Made by a program: the position numbers and the translations under genes. A stretch of DNA of 64,000 bases, taken from Cymodocea nodosa. Lineage: Eukaryota > Streptophyta > Magnoliopsida > Alismatales > Cymodoceaceae. Below, in pieces: positions 11,626-22,995 of the stretch (the stretch's first letter is position 1; the number at the start of each line of letters is the position of its first letter). Below the pieces are notes generated by a model. It ran no database searches. It was not told where the DNA came from and worked only from the letters and a program-made list of their open reading frames with translations. Location of the stretch: NCBI GenBank assembly GCA_036874045.1, contig CM072341.1:7204501-7268500 (forward strand), given 5' to 3'.

Positions 11626-12469
11626 CTTGGTATTACACAAAATCCCACTTCAAGTACTTTCAAAAGGTTGAAATAGATGGTCCACCAAAATAAATGATCA
11701 CTAAAGGAATAGAACGTTAATAGTCAATATCACATGGACAAGAAATGTAATAGAAAAATAGAAAATTGATTTTTTTCAATCTACTCACCTCAAACCTATC
11801 AAAATTCAAGTTAGTAGTTTAATATTTTTCTGAACTTCTGTGCCAAAAAGAAAACAGCATCACTTTTGTTCTAACAAAAAAAAGTCAAATATTTGTTATA
11901 GGTAATCATCCTACCTTTTGTTTCATAGTATGTTAAAAAGACTATATTTTTGCTTTTTAGATAATATTAAATCATCACCACTATGTGAGAAAAACTCCAC
12001 TGAAAATGCTTTGTATTTGTCTACTTAAAAAGATTAGCCTTTTCACCTCTAGATTTTTTGTACCATGCTTCCCTGATACAAACTCCACTATTACAAATAC
12101 TTGAAATCTCCCAAATCCAAGGATCCCAAATCTAGGGGAAAGAGAAACCTTAATAAAATGAACCATCAAATTCCCTGTAGATGATTGTTGAATTGTTGAG
12201 ATCACATTTGGAGTAAGGATAAATTTTCATAAAAATAGTTAATTTACCAACATGCGGTTAGGTGTACTTAATTTTTTCCTTTCTGTGATTGCAGAAGAAC
12301 AGTTAAACACAAGAATGGTATTTGTGACCCAGAAATCATCCAGACCCGCACTATAATTGGACAATGAGGTATTATATAGAAAATATATCTACATAGCTTG
12401 AGGAAAAAATAAAGTTGCACTTCACAAAATAATATAACAAAAGATACGAAACATAGAGTAAAGAATTGC
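11626..12469 (-). other. Presumed start of helicase intron 1
   Basis: Sequence directly downstream (minus strand) of the helicase exon. It is AT-rich with short open frames only (minus 11981-12205 and the run-on of the exon frame to 12268). None shows helicase motifs such as the Q motif, GxGKT or DEAD. If the gene is intact, this is intron. Confidence 0.45.
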
Positions 12470-12750
12470 CTGGGATCAACGCTACTTTCCGACTGAGATA
12501 CTTTTTCCAACTCATTGGGAGCAGAATCATTCACCATTTGATTCCTCCTCAGCCATTGCTGCTGCTGCTTACGTTGCAGCATCTGTTGTTGCTGCTGCTG
12601 GTACTGCTGGTTCTGAACATTGTTCCTTTGAACATACTGCTGCTGCTGAGGGTTCCTCCCATAGAAATTGGTATTTCCACCACCACCATTACCCCAGCGC
12701 CCGTTCCCCATACCAGGTGGATACCTCCCCCCTACTCCTCTCGAATTCAT
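12470..12750 (-). CDS. First coding exon of a DEAD-box RNA helicase (RH6/RH8/RH12, DDX6/DHH1 type), partial
   Basis: A 93-codon exon starting MNSRGVGGRYPPGMGNGRWG. It is rich in Gly and Asn, then Gln (QQQQYVQRNNVQNQQYQQQQ), then has QQWLRRNQ and NELEKVSQSESSVDP. This is the N-terminal extension of the plant P-body helicases RH6, RH8 and RH12, which bind mRNA, repress translation and promote decay. The family continues with SQDWKARLKLP, which is not in frame here. The exon therefore probably ends at CCCAG followed by GCAATTC, which would be a GC-type donor in phase 2. No exon with the helicase core appears on the minus strand down to position 1, so the rest lies beyond a TE-filled intron outside the window or has been lost. 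A CAG/CTG-rich run encodes the Gln tract. The upstream reading frame to 12864 has no Met context and is leader. Confidence 0.8.
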
Positions 12751-13300
12751 TGTCTCTTGCGACAAAAACAACAACAAAAACCACAAAAAAATCGATGTAC
12801 AAATACAAACCGATGATTCGTCCCACGCACGCAAAAACAGGTGAAAATCAACTAGAATTAGCAAACCCTCGGAGCTTCTCGAACAATCTCGGCAAACAAC
12901 AACGTCTCTACGCTAACACTACTTCACCCGTGAATTTCAGGAAAAACGAAAACTAATAGAATCTTAAAAAATATCCGACAGATTGGTGCAATGATTTTCA
13001 GAGTCGAGCGAGCTCCAATAAGGGAGAAATAGGAAATAGCTGAAGGGAAAAAAGATCTAGATCAGGAGGAGTTCTGATGCGGAGGATAATATAGGAATGG
13101 TTGGAGGAGAAGGCAGAGGAGCGCAGGGGAGCTCATGCGGATTCTTCTGGTTTTGTTTGTTCTTTCCTAGGGCAAAATGGTGACGCATGGGAAAGCTCGA
13201 TGAAAGTCGGGGTCGGAGAAGCGGCGGAAGATTCTGTGTTTGGTTCGTGTTTCAGTCGCTGCCCGGTGGCATCGGTCCAGATTGTCTTCAAAAGGGTCTA
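12751..13300 (-). promoter_or_regulatory. 5' leader and promoter region of the helicase exon
   Basis: Upstream of the ATG on the minus strand lies a pyrimidine-rich, plant-like leader. A TATA-like CTATATTATCC sits at about 13090-13100. The next 200 bases upstream (13100-13300) are clearly richer in G+C than anything nearby, with several CpG, as in broadly expressed plant genes. The GC-rich block stops abruptly near 13300, where AT-rich relic sequence starts. The transcription start is inferred, and a leader intron is possible. Confidence 0.5.
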
Positions 13301-13639
13301 AATTTAAAATAGAATTACGAATAATTAATTTTAAAATATCATTAAAAAATAAATTTTTAATATTTTTTTCTAAAATATTTACATTCATAATATCATAAAA
13401 AAGAAAGTTAAATTATATTTTTAGAAATTAAAAATTTCTAACAAATAAAATAATAACACAAAACACTTACAAATAAAATTTTTATTTTTATTGATTAAAG
13501 AAAGAATTTCAATACAATTTCTTATTCATTGATTTTGATATAATATAGTCTAAAATATAATTCAAATAGAAAATAAAATTTTTATTCTAACATTATTTGA
13601 ATTGTATAACCAAACCTAATCTTTTTGCACGTAACTTAT

Positions 13640-14623
13640 TTTATTTCTTTTTGCTAAACTTTTGTATCTATTTTTCTTCTATTGTCAAATCTCCTAAGCT
13701 TCTTACATTGCAAATCATTTTTTAAATTTGCTTGAAATTCGAACTTCTTCTAATGTTGGATAATTTTTTTAGATTTGAATATTCTAAATTAAATACTCTG
13801 ACTTGATATTTGAGATTGAATACTTAGGATTGGAGTTTGAGATTAAGATGATCGTAGTGTAGCTCATACCTTCTATTTATAGTAGTTGAACTATGACTTC
13901 ACATTCAACATGTTGATCTACTTAATCCATATCTCATATACTAATTCAAATTTAAATTATCCACGATCTCCACTATCTTTTTGAATTTCTACAATATCCA
14001 CTTCTTATTTTGAATTTCCACTATCTCCATTATCATTTTGAATTTCCACTATCTCCATTATCATTTTGAATTTCCATGATTTCATATCATAAATACATCG
14101 AAAATTCTTTTTCTTAGAAATTTATAAAATATCTTCTAAGTCATCGCTTTAGTCGAATACTTATCATTTAAGTTCTGTAAAAACTTAAATACTTATTTGT
14201 AACTCTTCGAGTTTTTGCACCTATAAAACACATAACTAAAATAAGAAAATTTATCTATTCATTAGTCATTTTATAAGACTCAAATAGTTATCTTTCTATG
14301 TATATAAAAACTCAAACAATTATTTAACTCTTCAATTTTCATTAATGAATGCACATGAAAAACACATGAAAACTTAAAACATTAAAAACACACGTATAGA
14401 TAACTTAACTATGTAAGTTTTTAACATAACTCTTAGACTAAATAGAAATGTTAACTATTCGAAAGATTAACTATCCGAAACTTAACTATCTAAAATTTTA
14501 AACGAAACTTTTCGATAATTAAAAATCATTAATGTTTAATTATGTGACTGTTATACTTAGATTATTTTAGACTTATTTATAGACTTTAGTAAAATATTCA
14601 TCGTCAAAACAAAATTACTAACA
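13640..14623 (-). mobile_element. Old LTR relic, Sirevirus-like, minus strand
   Basis: Read on the minus strand, the sequence before 14623 is GTCATCATCAAAAATAGAG, the wording that precedes the 3' LTR in Sirevirus-type copia elements, followed by TGTTAGTAATTTTG as an LTR start. A TATA-like CTATAAATAGAAGG lies at about 13870-13890. U3 has GAAAGTTAACTATCC-type motifs like those of the other LTRs here. The far end near 13640 is uncertain. It is strongly decayed and AT-biased, so old. Confidence 0.5.
13978..14086 (+). repeat. 28-bp tandem repeat, about four units
   Basis: Direct repeats of TTTTGAATTTCCACTATCTC plus CATTATCA, two near-identical units flanked by two variants. It lies in the U5/R side of the old LTR relic. 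It looks like an ordinary minisatellite from replication slippage. Confidence 0.75.
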
Positions 14624-15699
14624 ATTTCTCTATTTTTGATGATGACAAAACTTAATAAGTTAATAATTTTTCTCTCTCTTTTTGGTATTATAAAAAATAA
14701 ATTTTATATATATAAGGAAGAAAAACATGCTAAGTATATATTTTTCAAAAAGAACTTGAAACATGTATAATTCAAACATGGATAAAAAAACTATTTAAAT
14801 AATAACTATTTTAAATAATAACTGTTGAACAAGTATGTGACATAGATATTGTAAATAGTTTACATAATTTTTGACAATAAAATATAATTAATGAAATCAT
14901 GTAATACATAATTTATTTTTATTTACAAGCCTTTTTGTCTTCAAAAAATATCTAACAAAGTATCTGAAATTTTCTATGCAATTTTTGTACTCACTCTATT
15001 TATTTGATCAATAATTGATTGATCTAAATTTGTATATTAAACTTGTGTTTGTTGCTGTAATAAATCTATATGTCTTTGTGTATGTTGTTCATATATTGTA
15101 TGTTGTTGTTGTTCTTATATTTACTATTCTGACTACTGTTGTTGCTGCTCTTATTGATTTTACTGTTGTTCTTGCTAATCCTATTATTGTTCTTGCTGTC
15201 GAATTACAAGTGGATCTATTTCCTAATATTTATGTAGTTCTTTTGTAGAGAAAGATCATGATTTCATCTTTTTCTATGGTCAATGTATAATATCTATTTG
15301 ACTTGCCACAAGTCTTAAAATAGCATCACTATAAAATAATTTACTTTGCAAATTTAAAATTTAATAAACAAAAATATCATACCAATTCACTTATATATGG
15401 TTAACTAATGCATAAGTTACATAAAGACAACATCTACCAACTTTAGCTCCATGACCAAACTTCTAAAAAATTAAAGCATACAATATTTTTGTAATAAATC
15501 ATGCTTAGCAATTTAAATCATTTAATAATCTCAATTGACTATTGCAGTTGGATCTTTTACTAATTCTTTAATATCATATCCCAACTAATAAACCTATTTT
15601 CTTTCTAATAATTTAACTTCTTCATTTTTAAATCTAAGTATTTGATAAACTAATTTTAGAATTAAATATATGTCTAATTCTTATATATTTGAAACAGAA
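14624..15699. other. AT-rich TE relic without recognisable domains
   Basis: Probably the internal region behind the 3' LTR relic. The plus open frame at 15015-15248 is an antisense reading of a CAA/GAA-rich stretch that on the minus strand gives Gln/Asn-rich fragments with stops. Nothing more can be supported. Confidence 0.35.
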
Positions 15700-16640
15700 A
15701 TATCATTTTCTATTGTTAAGTTTGAATAAAAACAACTTACAATGAAAGATATGGCGAGATGGTCTAGCTATTGTGGAATTAGTGTCAATAAGTCTTGAAA
15801 CTCAAACATTTCTTTAATGTTTATCATCCCTTCAAACTTAATTGGTCTAGAATATAAAATTGTAAAAGTTTTATACATTTGAAACTTTACATAATAAGAT
15901 CCATTTTTAAACCATAATAGTGTGTTATCTTTTAAATTTTGTTTAGGATTAAGAATTTCCCTATCATGTGCTTTTGACCTGGGACTTGTTTCAATATTTT
16001 CACTAGCAGCTAAATTTTCAGATCTTTTAGAACTAGTAAAATTTCTGTCAAAACTAGTATAAATGTCTAAAATTTCTATTATTATTATATCAACAATGCT
16101 TTGAGCTTTATCTATTTAATTTTCGTCAAACATATCAACAACTGTCATTTGTATATCAGTATCAACAATCTCTATTTGAATATCTATATAAGTAACATTT
16201 ATTTCTATAATTCTACTGTAAAACAATTGTCTCCTTATTGGAAAATATTCTATACCTGTCTATGGTATAGAAATATTCTATATTTTTGTATTTGAGACTT
16301 TAGCAAAATTATATTCTATCTATAACTATCTATTCTATTGCCTATATACAGTTATGAACAAATAACATGTATATTGTAAAAAACATAACCATATATATAC
16401 AATCTAGTTTAAGCAACTATACCAAAAATTTATATTCTCAATTTGAGATATAGTAAGAGGAATAATATCTATACACTCCTCTTCAGATGATATATCTTTA
16501 AAATTCATAGACTTTGTGTCTATGTCATCAAAAATATTATCAAAATTAATATCATCCATATATGTATAATCAAAATTTCCTACATTTCCTATTTCTGTAG
16601 GAAAGAATGTTATCTTACAGTAGTATGTAAAAAACTATCC
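15700..16640 (-). pseudogene. Relic of a gypsy acidic ORF plus plant-transposon-protein domain
   Basis: On the minus strand, about 16640-16440 encodes an acidic stretch (DYTYMDDINFDNIFDDID and SSEEECIDIIP). At about 15900-15790 it encodes YKTFTILYSRPIKFEGM and IKEMFEFQDLL. The latter aligns with YTIIYSRPVNWDGM and IKELFEFQCLLQF of the downstream module in the two gypsy elements at 31-32 and 48 kb. It is a diverged, broken fossil of that module, much older than the other two copies. Confidence 0.55.
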
Positions 16641-16684
16641 ACTATATTGAAAGAAACATTATAGGTTAATGTAAGGTATTTTGT

Positions 16685-18399
16685 TGTTATTCAATTAAAT
16701 ACACGAAAATCTAAATTTTACATTTATAAAACGCAAGCACACGGTACTTATTGTATTAAGCATATGCAAGAGTAGGTCGATCCACAAGGAGCTTGTCTTA
16801 ATTGAATTCATGGAAATAATTGTTTAGCAAAACATTTACTTCGTTAAAGTCATAATAAAAACTCTATTATAGATTAATAGGTATAAATACAATGAAGGAT
16901 TCAATTATCACCCAAAATCCAATAAACTCCTAAGGTTAAACCCTAGGAAACTCAAGAAAATCAATGAATTTCATCCTTGAAATTACAGAGATAATGTCTA
17001 ATTTCTAACTCTACTTCTATCCAACTTGGACATTCAAAATTCTAGATAAAATATTGGTTGGGAAGATCCTCGAGTTACCTTTGAAATGGTAGTAATTTCG
17101 TAGACTAATTCATTATAGAACTCTAATAGTGTCAGATTTACTAAAAGGGCACAAAATCATTCTAGAAACTTTCCAAATTCGCACCTTCGGTGCAAAAATC
17201 GTAACTCAGTCAAAACTCCATGAAATCCTATGAAATCAAAGGGCTTTGAACGAAGACTCGTATTACTACTAAGAAAAATTTACAAAATGGCTTTCCATAA
17301 AGTTTACATTACAAGAAACACTCAGGTGCCAAGCACCCAATCTAGCACTCAAATAGAAATTCAAAACTACTACAACCTCTAGAAGAAAAAATCAAAAACC
17401 AAAGAAATACATTTCTAAAAGTTACAAAACTTACATAATTGTAATCTACATAAAATTTCCTACAAAATCATATCAAGAAACACTAAAAAACTCTACGAAA
17501 AACCTACTTTTTGAAAGGAGAAATAGAAGGCAAGGATTCTATTTGTATAGAATTTGGAACTACAAAAATCCATTCCTTCCTAACTTGTTCTTTGAAATCA
17601 CAAAAAATAGCTCTACTTGTAACAATGATTTCTCCCAAACTAGGCATTGAAAAATTATAAAAAAATATGCACTAGAAAGGGTTTTAAGTTATATCAAAAT
17701 ATATGGTGATTTTACATCGAAATCATTCTCAATTGAAAATAACATCAAAACCTAGTGAGGTGCGCAAAATAGTCTTGAAATATTTTAGAACGTGCACTTC
17801 TAATAAAAACTCAACAACTTTATCAATTCTTCATGAAATTCTATGAAATCATCTTTGAATGAAAATAGACTCATCAATCTAACAAACCCAACTTACAGAT
17901 CTTAAAAATATAATGTATAGAGGGAAAAATCATATTAGACATTTGTGTAAAACTACTGATTGAAAATGTGATTTTGAACCGAGAATACACTCTTTGTATA
18001 AAATAAAAAATCAAACCAAACGTGCTCAAATAATTAAACAAAGTATATAGAAAGAATCATCTTTTATTTCTCTACAAAAACGGCTTAACAATCGATGAAA
18101 AACATTGAGAAAAACTCGAGATATAAACAAAACAAATAAACCCTAAATCTGAAAACAAGGGAGACAGAAATCTGTATACACCATACAACTATTCACAATC
18201 CTAAGATACATTAAAACACCACTTATGCACAAGATTCACACATATGCACACTACACAATCATAGATTACAAAAGGGGATCATTCACACATTCAAATAAAA
18301 GTAAATATAACATTATAACTACTAAAAATTTGTTAGTCTTTTCATACATCAAGAAAAAACATAAAAACGAAGAACAAAACACATATAAACAAGATTGAT
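16685..18399 (-). mobile_element. LTR-type repeat, family X, copy 1 (fossil)
   Basis: The plus strand begins TGTTATTCAATTAAATACAC. It contains CGGTACTTATTGTATTAAGC and GGTCGATCCACAAGGAGC, wording typical of the 3' part of gypsy LTRs read in reverse. About 1.43 kb (to about 18120) matches copy 2 at 61425-62880; beyond that the two copies differ. The Sirevirus-like LTR begins directly at 18400, so copia inserted into this repeat. No primer site of the Asp type follows its inner end. Confidence 0.5.
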
Positions 18400-18675
18400 T
18401 GTTGAGTATTTTGTTTTGATGATGTGTGCTGAATGAAAATAATCATATTTTCTCAATTACTATTGCTTGTGAAAAGAAATTAAAAACATTAATTAATACA
18501 GAAAAAGCTTACTGATATAAATACTTATCTATATTGGATCTGAAATTATATTGTTAAATAACTAGTCGTTTCATTGCATTAATTTCTCATGTAACTAAAC
18601 GTTAAGTTAACATGTGTTTTTTATTGAAAAGCATGATATGTTTTAAAGTTATATCTTCTGTATCATGAACAGTGC

Positions 18676-18985
18676 ACGCTTAGACAACTTGTTAAGTTAA
18701 AGTGTTATTTGTATAGAGGTCACGTGAGAACTCGTTGAGTTAGAGGCTTAAAGGTTAAAATAGGTCACGTGAGAACTCGTTGAGTTAGTGAGTAAAAGAA
18801 GAGACGAACTCGTCAAGTTAATGTTATACACGTGGTGAAATTATAAGTTACGAATGTTATATTGTATCACGTGAGGTGCACATGTTTAACTTGTTAAGTT
18901 AACATAACTAAACGCATTGAGTTGCTATATTGAACACTAAGGCAATGCATTAGGTTAGCATTATAAACTTAAGTTGTTATTTTTG
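18676..18985 (+). promoter_or_regulatory. U3 block shared with the gypsy LTR
   Basis: Contains two copies of TCACGTGAGAACTCGTTGAG, then GAACTCGT-AAGTTAA, ACACGTGGTGAAATT, TCACGTGAGG-GCACATGTTT and CACTAAGGCAATGCATTAGG. The same motifs occur in the same order at 20178-20440 in the gypsy LTR and at about 6750-7045 in copia solo LTR A. The CACGTG cores are G-boxes, known targets of plant bZIP and bHLH factors. The block lies upstream of the TATA box, as enhancers in U3 do; activity is inferred. Confidence 0.6.
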
Positions 18986-19028
18986 CACATGGTAAAATTC
19001 TTATTATAAAAATATTTGTTTATTATTG

Positions 19029-19140
19029 GTTCGTTGAGTTATCTGTAACACAACGGAGATAGTTCGTTGAATTATTATAACACCACAGAGATAGTTCGTT
19101 GAGTTATCGTAACACCACAGAGATAGTTCGTTAAGTTAGC
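19029..19140 (+). repeat. 32-bp tandem repeat in copia U3
   Basis: Three to four units of GTTCGTTGAGTTATCGTAAC followed by ACCACAGAGATA. The related motif is also present, less regular, at about 7225-7315 in solo LTR A. Each unit holds a GAGTTA/TAAC inverted pair. Confidence 0.7.
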
Positions 19141-19887
19141 TATAGTACTAGTAGTCACGTGAATTAGCACATGAGGAACTCGTTAACTTATATATATATA
19201 CTTATGTTACTCGTTTAGTTAACATTAAAGTAACGACTTCTTATTATACTGATGAAAAATTTTAGACAAGCAAGTTTATTTTGTAGGAAATTTTTCAGAG
19301 ATCCAGGACTGATGATTAAAGAAAATTCAAAATGTAAATGTGGGTCAGAACGTGTGTATTTCGATGAAGGAAAAAGAAAAGACGTGAAGAAGTGGAAAAC
19401 TGGTAGTGATTAAACGTGGAGGATATGCATGAAATTAACATACAGTATAAAAGGCATAGAGTTCTCGTTGATTAAACTATCCTTGCACACAAAATGAAAA
19501 ATCTTTTTAAGGATCAAAAACACTTCTTCAGGGAAAAGCTCTTAGGTGTAAGAAAATTCAGTGAAGCATAAAAAGACAAGATATTCGTCATTGAAGAATT
19601 GCTGAAGAAGAAAGAAGAAGAAGAAGAAAGATCTCAAACAGGGAGAAATATTTTAAATTCCGCAAATTAGTTTTCTCTATTTGTAGTTATGAAATTGTTT
19701 AGATGATACATGGTATCGAGATATAATTGCATCTACAATTTCTGAGGAGAATTGAATTGTATATTGTAATTGAAACCTTGAATAAAAATGATTTTATGAA
19801 AACAATGTCTCGACTTGTTTTTGAGTTTTAATGTTTCAATTATATTCGAAAATATTGAAAAACACAATTCACCCCCCTCTTGTGTAG

Positions 19888-21878
19888 TGTTTAGAATGAA
19901 AAATGCATAATATTAACGGTTAAATGATGGTTAATTGCATAATATTTAGCTTATCACGTGAGAATTAAGCTATTATGTTATAATTGCACTATTAGATGCT
20001 TTAATAAAAGACTCTGCATAATTCCAAGGAATTAATGTTAATTTAGTACATTTCTAAACTATCGGTAAATTGTAGGCTGTGAAATTTTTAAGTATCCGAA
20101 TTTTCTGTTATTTCGGAGAGTTATATTGCATGTACCAAATAGTTATGTTTTAAACGCTAAAAGAATATTTAGGTGAACAATAACAACTCGTTGAGTTACA
20201 AGTTTAAAGGTATAAAAAGATCACGTGAGAACTCGTTGAGTTAGCGAGTAAAAACCTTAAGTTATATATCTGAACTCGTTAAGTTAGATTTGTGCACGTG
20301 TTGAATTTAAATGTTTTATTATGTCACGTGAGATGCACATGTTTAACTCGTTAAGTTAGCATAACTATACACATTGAGTTACATGAATACACACTAAGGT
20401 AACGCGTTAGGTTAGCAGCTTCTTTCTTTATTGCACGTGTTTTATAGTTAAATCAACGAAGTAAGTCCGTTGAGTTATCTGTAACTCCATGGACCATTTA
20501 TTTTCTAATATGCCATTGTAGCGATTACAGAAACAGGACATTCGAAGGAAAACCACAATTGCACGTATCACGTAGGAAATCGCTCGTGGAAGGAAGAAGA
20601 AATCACCATCGTTGATATGAATGAAGGAAATCCAATCGATCATCGAAGCAGAAGCAGTTACTACTAAGAAATATAAAGGACAAGGAGAAAAGAATATACA
20701 AGGGGGTGGCCAGTGTGTGTGCAGAGGAGGAGGACCTTGCTAACTACAGGCAGCGACGAAAGTTCCACACTACCACCACCACCACCATAATCACCAACCA
20801 TCGGAGGTTTGTGAGGATACTTTCCTGATGTCGGGTCAATTCTGAGCCAAACACGGTGTCTGACAACCACTGTGAGGAGTGATTGCGTCGTAGGAAGGAA
20901 AGCCATTTTCACCAAGCACCGACTCATATCTCAAGAGATCGTAAAGCTTCTAGCCTTGGTTTCGGGTTGATGCTAGTATGCTGAAGAGGAGATCAACTTG
21001 CAATTTTGGACTTGCGATTCTATAGGGAGAGGAGATAGAATTGTAAGTAGTTAAATTTTCAGTAGTGTAATTGCGTCGCATGTAGTGACAGAAGTTTTTA
21101 CTATCAATAGAGATTACTTTTACATTTCACCTTTTGCCCATTTTTATGATCATATAAAAACAAAAAGACCAAAAACAACTTATCTATGTTTATAGTTAGT
21201 ATTGAAGTGTTGTATTGTTTGTTTTGTATCGTGATTATTGTTATCATTGTTAGTGTTTGGAATGTTTCATGTTTGTTTAATTTAGAAAATAGAAAATAGT
21301 TTTACAGTTTACTGAAATCGAATTGTTACTGATACTTAAAAATTTTAATGGTTACTGTTTGAAATATCTGAATGTTAGTGTTGCCAAATGATAAATTTAA
21401 TATTGACTAGCATTAAAGAGCTTAATTGATGTTATTTACAATCTGTGGAACCGCTCAATGGTTGACCGAATTCCTTTGTAAATAGCAGTATTAATTTGGA
21501 TAGATAACTTCGTTGAATTACTCCAATTTCACGAGGTTAGTTCATTGAGTTAGCTATAACTCAATGGAGTGCTTACTGAAGATATAAATTTCATTATTAA
21601 AAACAGAACAGTACACAATTCTTCCTCAATTCTCTATGTGATCAACCTGTACTTCGACACAAATACAATATACACTGTGCACTTGTAGTTAAAATACAAA
21701 TTGGAATTAATATCTAATTTGTGTGAAAGATGGTTTGTTGACTTCTAAAAGGAATTAATGATAAGCATAAAGATAAATTAACTAAGTTACAAATAAAAGT
21801 TAACAAGGCAATCAAGTTTTTTGGCGCTGTTGCCAGGGCACTAAATAAGTTCTCTAGTGTCGCCTAAAAATCCAACCA
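19888..21878 (+). repeat. 5' LTR of the plus-strand gypsy
   Basis: 1991 bp, TGTTTAGAATGAAAAATGCA to ATCCAACCA. A TATA-like AATATAAAGGAC lies at 20670-20681, so U3 is about 780 bp. Downstream comes a (CCA)n run near 20763 and the GC-richer leader. The part around 21650-21730 (AATATACACTGTGCACTTG) is shared with all gypsy LTRs of this lineage. The same boundary, CCAACCA, is set by comparison with the 3' LTR, where the sequence changes to copia LTR. Confidence 0.85.
20178..20440 (+). promoter_or_regulatory. Copia-like U3 block in the gypsy LTR
   Basis: Homologous in motif order and wording to 18676-18985: AACTCGTTGAGTTACAAG, GATCACGTGAGAACTCGTTG, GAACTCGTTAAGTTAG, GCACGTGTTGAATTTAA, TCACGTGAGATGCACATG and CACTAAGGTAACGCGTTAGG. 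The other gypsy copy (LTR 22996-25187) has a different block at this place, built of CGGATAGTTA and TAACTCACCGA units. The block lies upstream of the TATA box. Confidence 0.65.
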
Positions 21879-21885
21879 AGTTTTC

Positions 21886-21903
21886 TAGCGCCGTTGTTGG
21901 GGA
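21886..21903 (+). other. Primer binding site, tRNA-Asp type
   Basis: TAGCGCCGTTGTTGGGGA, seven bases after the 5' LTR, matches TGGCGCCGTTGCCGGGGA, the complement of the plant tRNA-Asp 3' end used by Athila-type gypsy elements. A second, weaker copy of this motif lies in the LTR end itself (21821-21838). Confidence 0.75.
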
Positions 21904-21986
21904 AATTGAGTAGCTAAGAAATTGTGAGTTCTGTTTTGTTTTAATAGCAAGAGGGGTGTTGTGTGTTTTCTTCTATAATTGAGAAT

Positions 21987-22995
21987 ATGGCATATGCTTA
22001 TGCTCAAAGATTTCTGAAACCTGTAGTTAGCATATGTGAATTCTGTAATTTTGAAGGTCATGACATTTCTAATTGTTTAAAACTGAGACGTCTGTAGATG
22101 GTTAGATCACATGAACAACAAATGAATTATCTTCAATATAATAGAGCTGAGAATGAGAATCCTATGGTTTACCCAACTAATGGTCAGTATAAAATGTGTA
22201 ATATGTTAAGAGACATAGAAGTTTGGGATAGGTATGACAGACTGGAGTGTAGTATAGAGCAAAACATGGACAAATTAGAACACTTTATGTGTCAGCAACA
22301 AGAAGTCAACCAATTAAACTATAAGGAAGCATATTTAGAACCTAAAATTGATATCATTTATGAAACTGAAAAAACCATAATGAAAATTGATCAAAAATTG
22401 AATGCAATGAGATTAGATGATCTAGAAAGAAAACTAAAAGCATTGGACGAATATACAATGAAATTACAAGTTATGCAACAGGACAACACAAATGAAAATT
22501 ATAATGTTATAGATTTGCATAATTTGCAAGATATACAAACAAAAGAAAATACCAATGCAATAGAATTTAAAGAATGTACTTTAAAACTAAAAACAATTGA
22601 AGATCATAATCACGAAAATGATATATAAGAACATCATGAGAGTAACGAAAATCTAGAAGATGTATATATAACACTAAGATTTGGAACTGATATACTACCA
22701 AGAATTCAAAAAGAAAGTAATAGAAAGATGGATAAGAACACAAATCAAAATGATAATGAAAATATAATATCTGAAAATATAGAAATCAATGACGAAAAGT
22801 CTGAATCAAAAAATGAGACTAAGAATGATCAAACAAATCAAATGAAAGAAAAAGAATCTTTTAAATCACAATCATTAGCACCCTATCCTGAAAGATTACA
22901 ACAAACATTTCCTGAAAAATAAGAAAAAATTAGAGAAATTTTTGAAAAAGTATAAGTTAATATTCCTTTGTTAGACTTATTGCAGACAATGCCAC
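21987..22995 (+). pseudogene. Gag 3' part: zinc knuckle and charged spacer (plus-strand gypsy, fossil)
   Basis: Begins about 90 bases after the primer site with MAYAYAQRFLKPVVS, followed directly by CEFCNFEGHDISNC, a CX2CX4HX4C zinc knuckle of the nucleocapsid type. Then comes a long charged, Asn/Glu-rich region with coiled-coil character and APYPERLQQTFPEK near the end, the usual approach to the protease in Athila-like elements. The capsid-type domain that normally precedes the zinc knuckle is absent here and lies instead near 50 kb. The minus-strand gypsy starts at 22996. Fossil, broken. Confidence 0.7.

Larger units (their letters stand above)
18400..19887 (+). repeat. 5' LTR of the Sirevirus-like element (main part)
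   Basis: Starts TGTTGAGTATTTTG. TATA-like GTATAAAAGG lies at 19445-19454. The end CACCCCCCTCTTGTGTAG runs to the gypsy junction and resumes after it as CTATACGATCCTACA (57513-57527). That order matches the end of solo LTR copy A (TCATTCAATCCTACA). U3 holds the G-box/GAGTTA block (about 18676-18985). The element's left target flank is TTGAT (18395-18399). Confidence 0.8.

Noticed and set aside
12540-12640. CTG/CAG run as a plain microsatellite
   Set aside because: It encodes the Gln-rich segment of the helicase N-terminus in the correct frame, so it is coding repeat.
15015-15248. Hydrophobic Val/Leu-rich membrane protein
   Set aside because: It is the antisense reading of a CAA/GAA-rich TE relic; the hydrophobicity comes from GTT/CTT codons.
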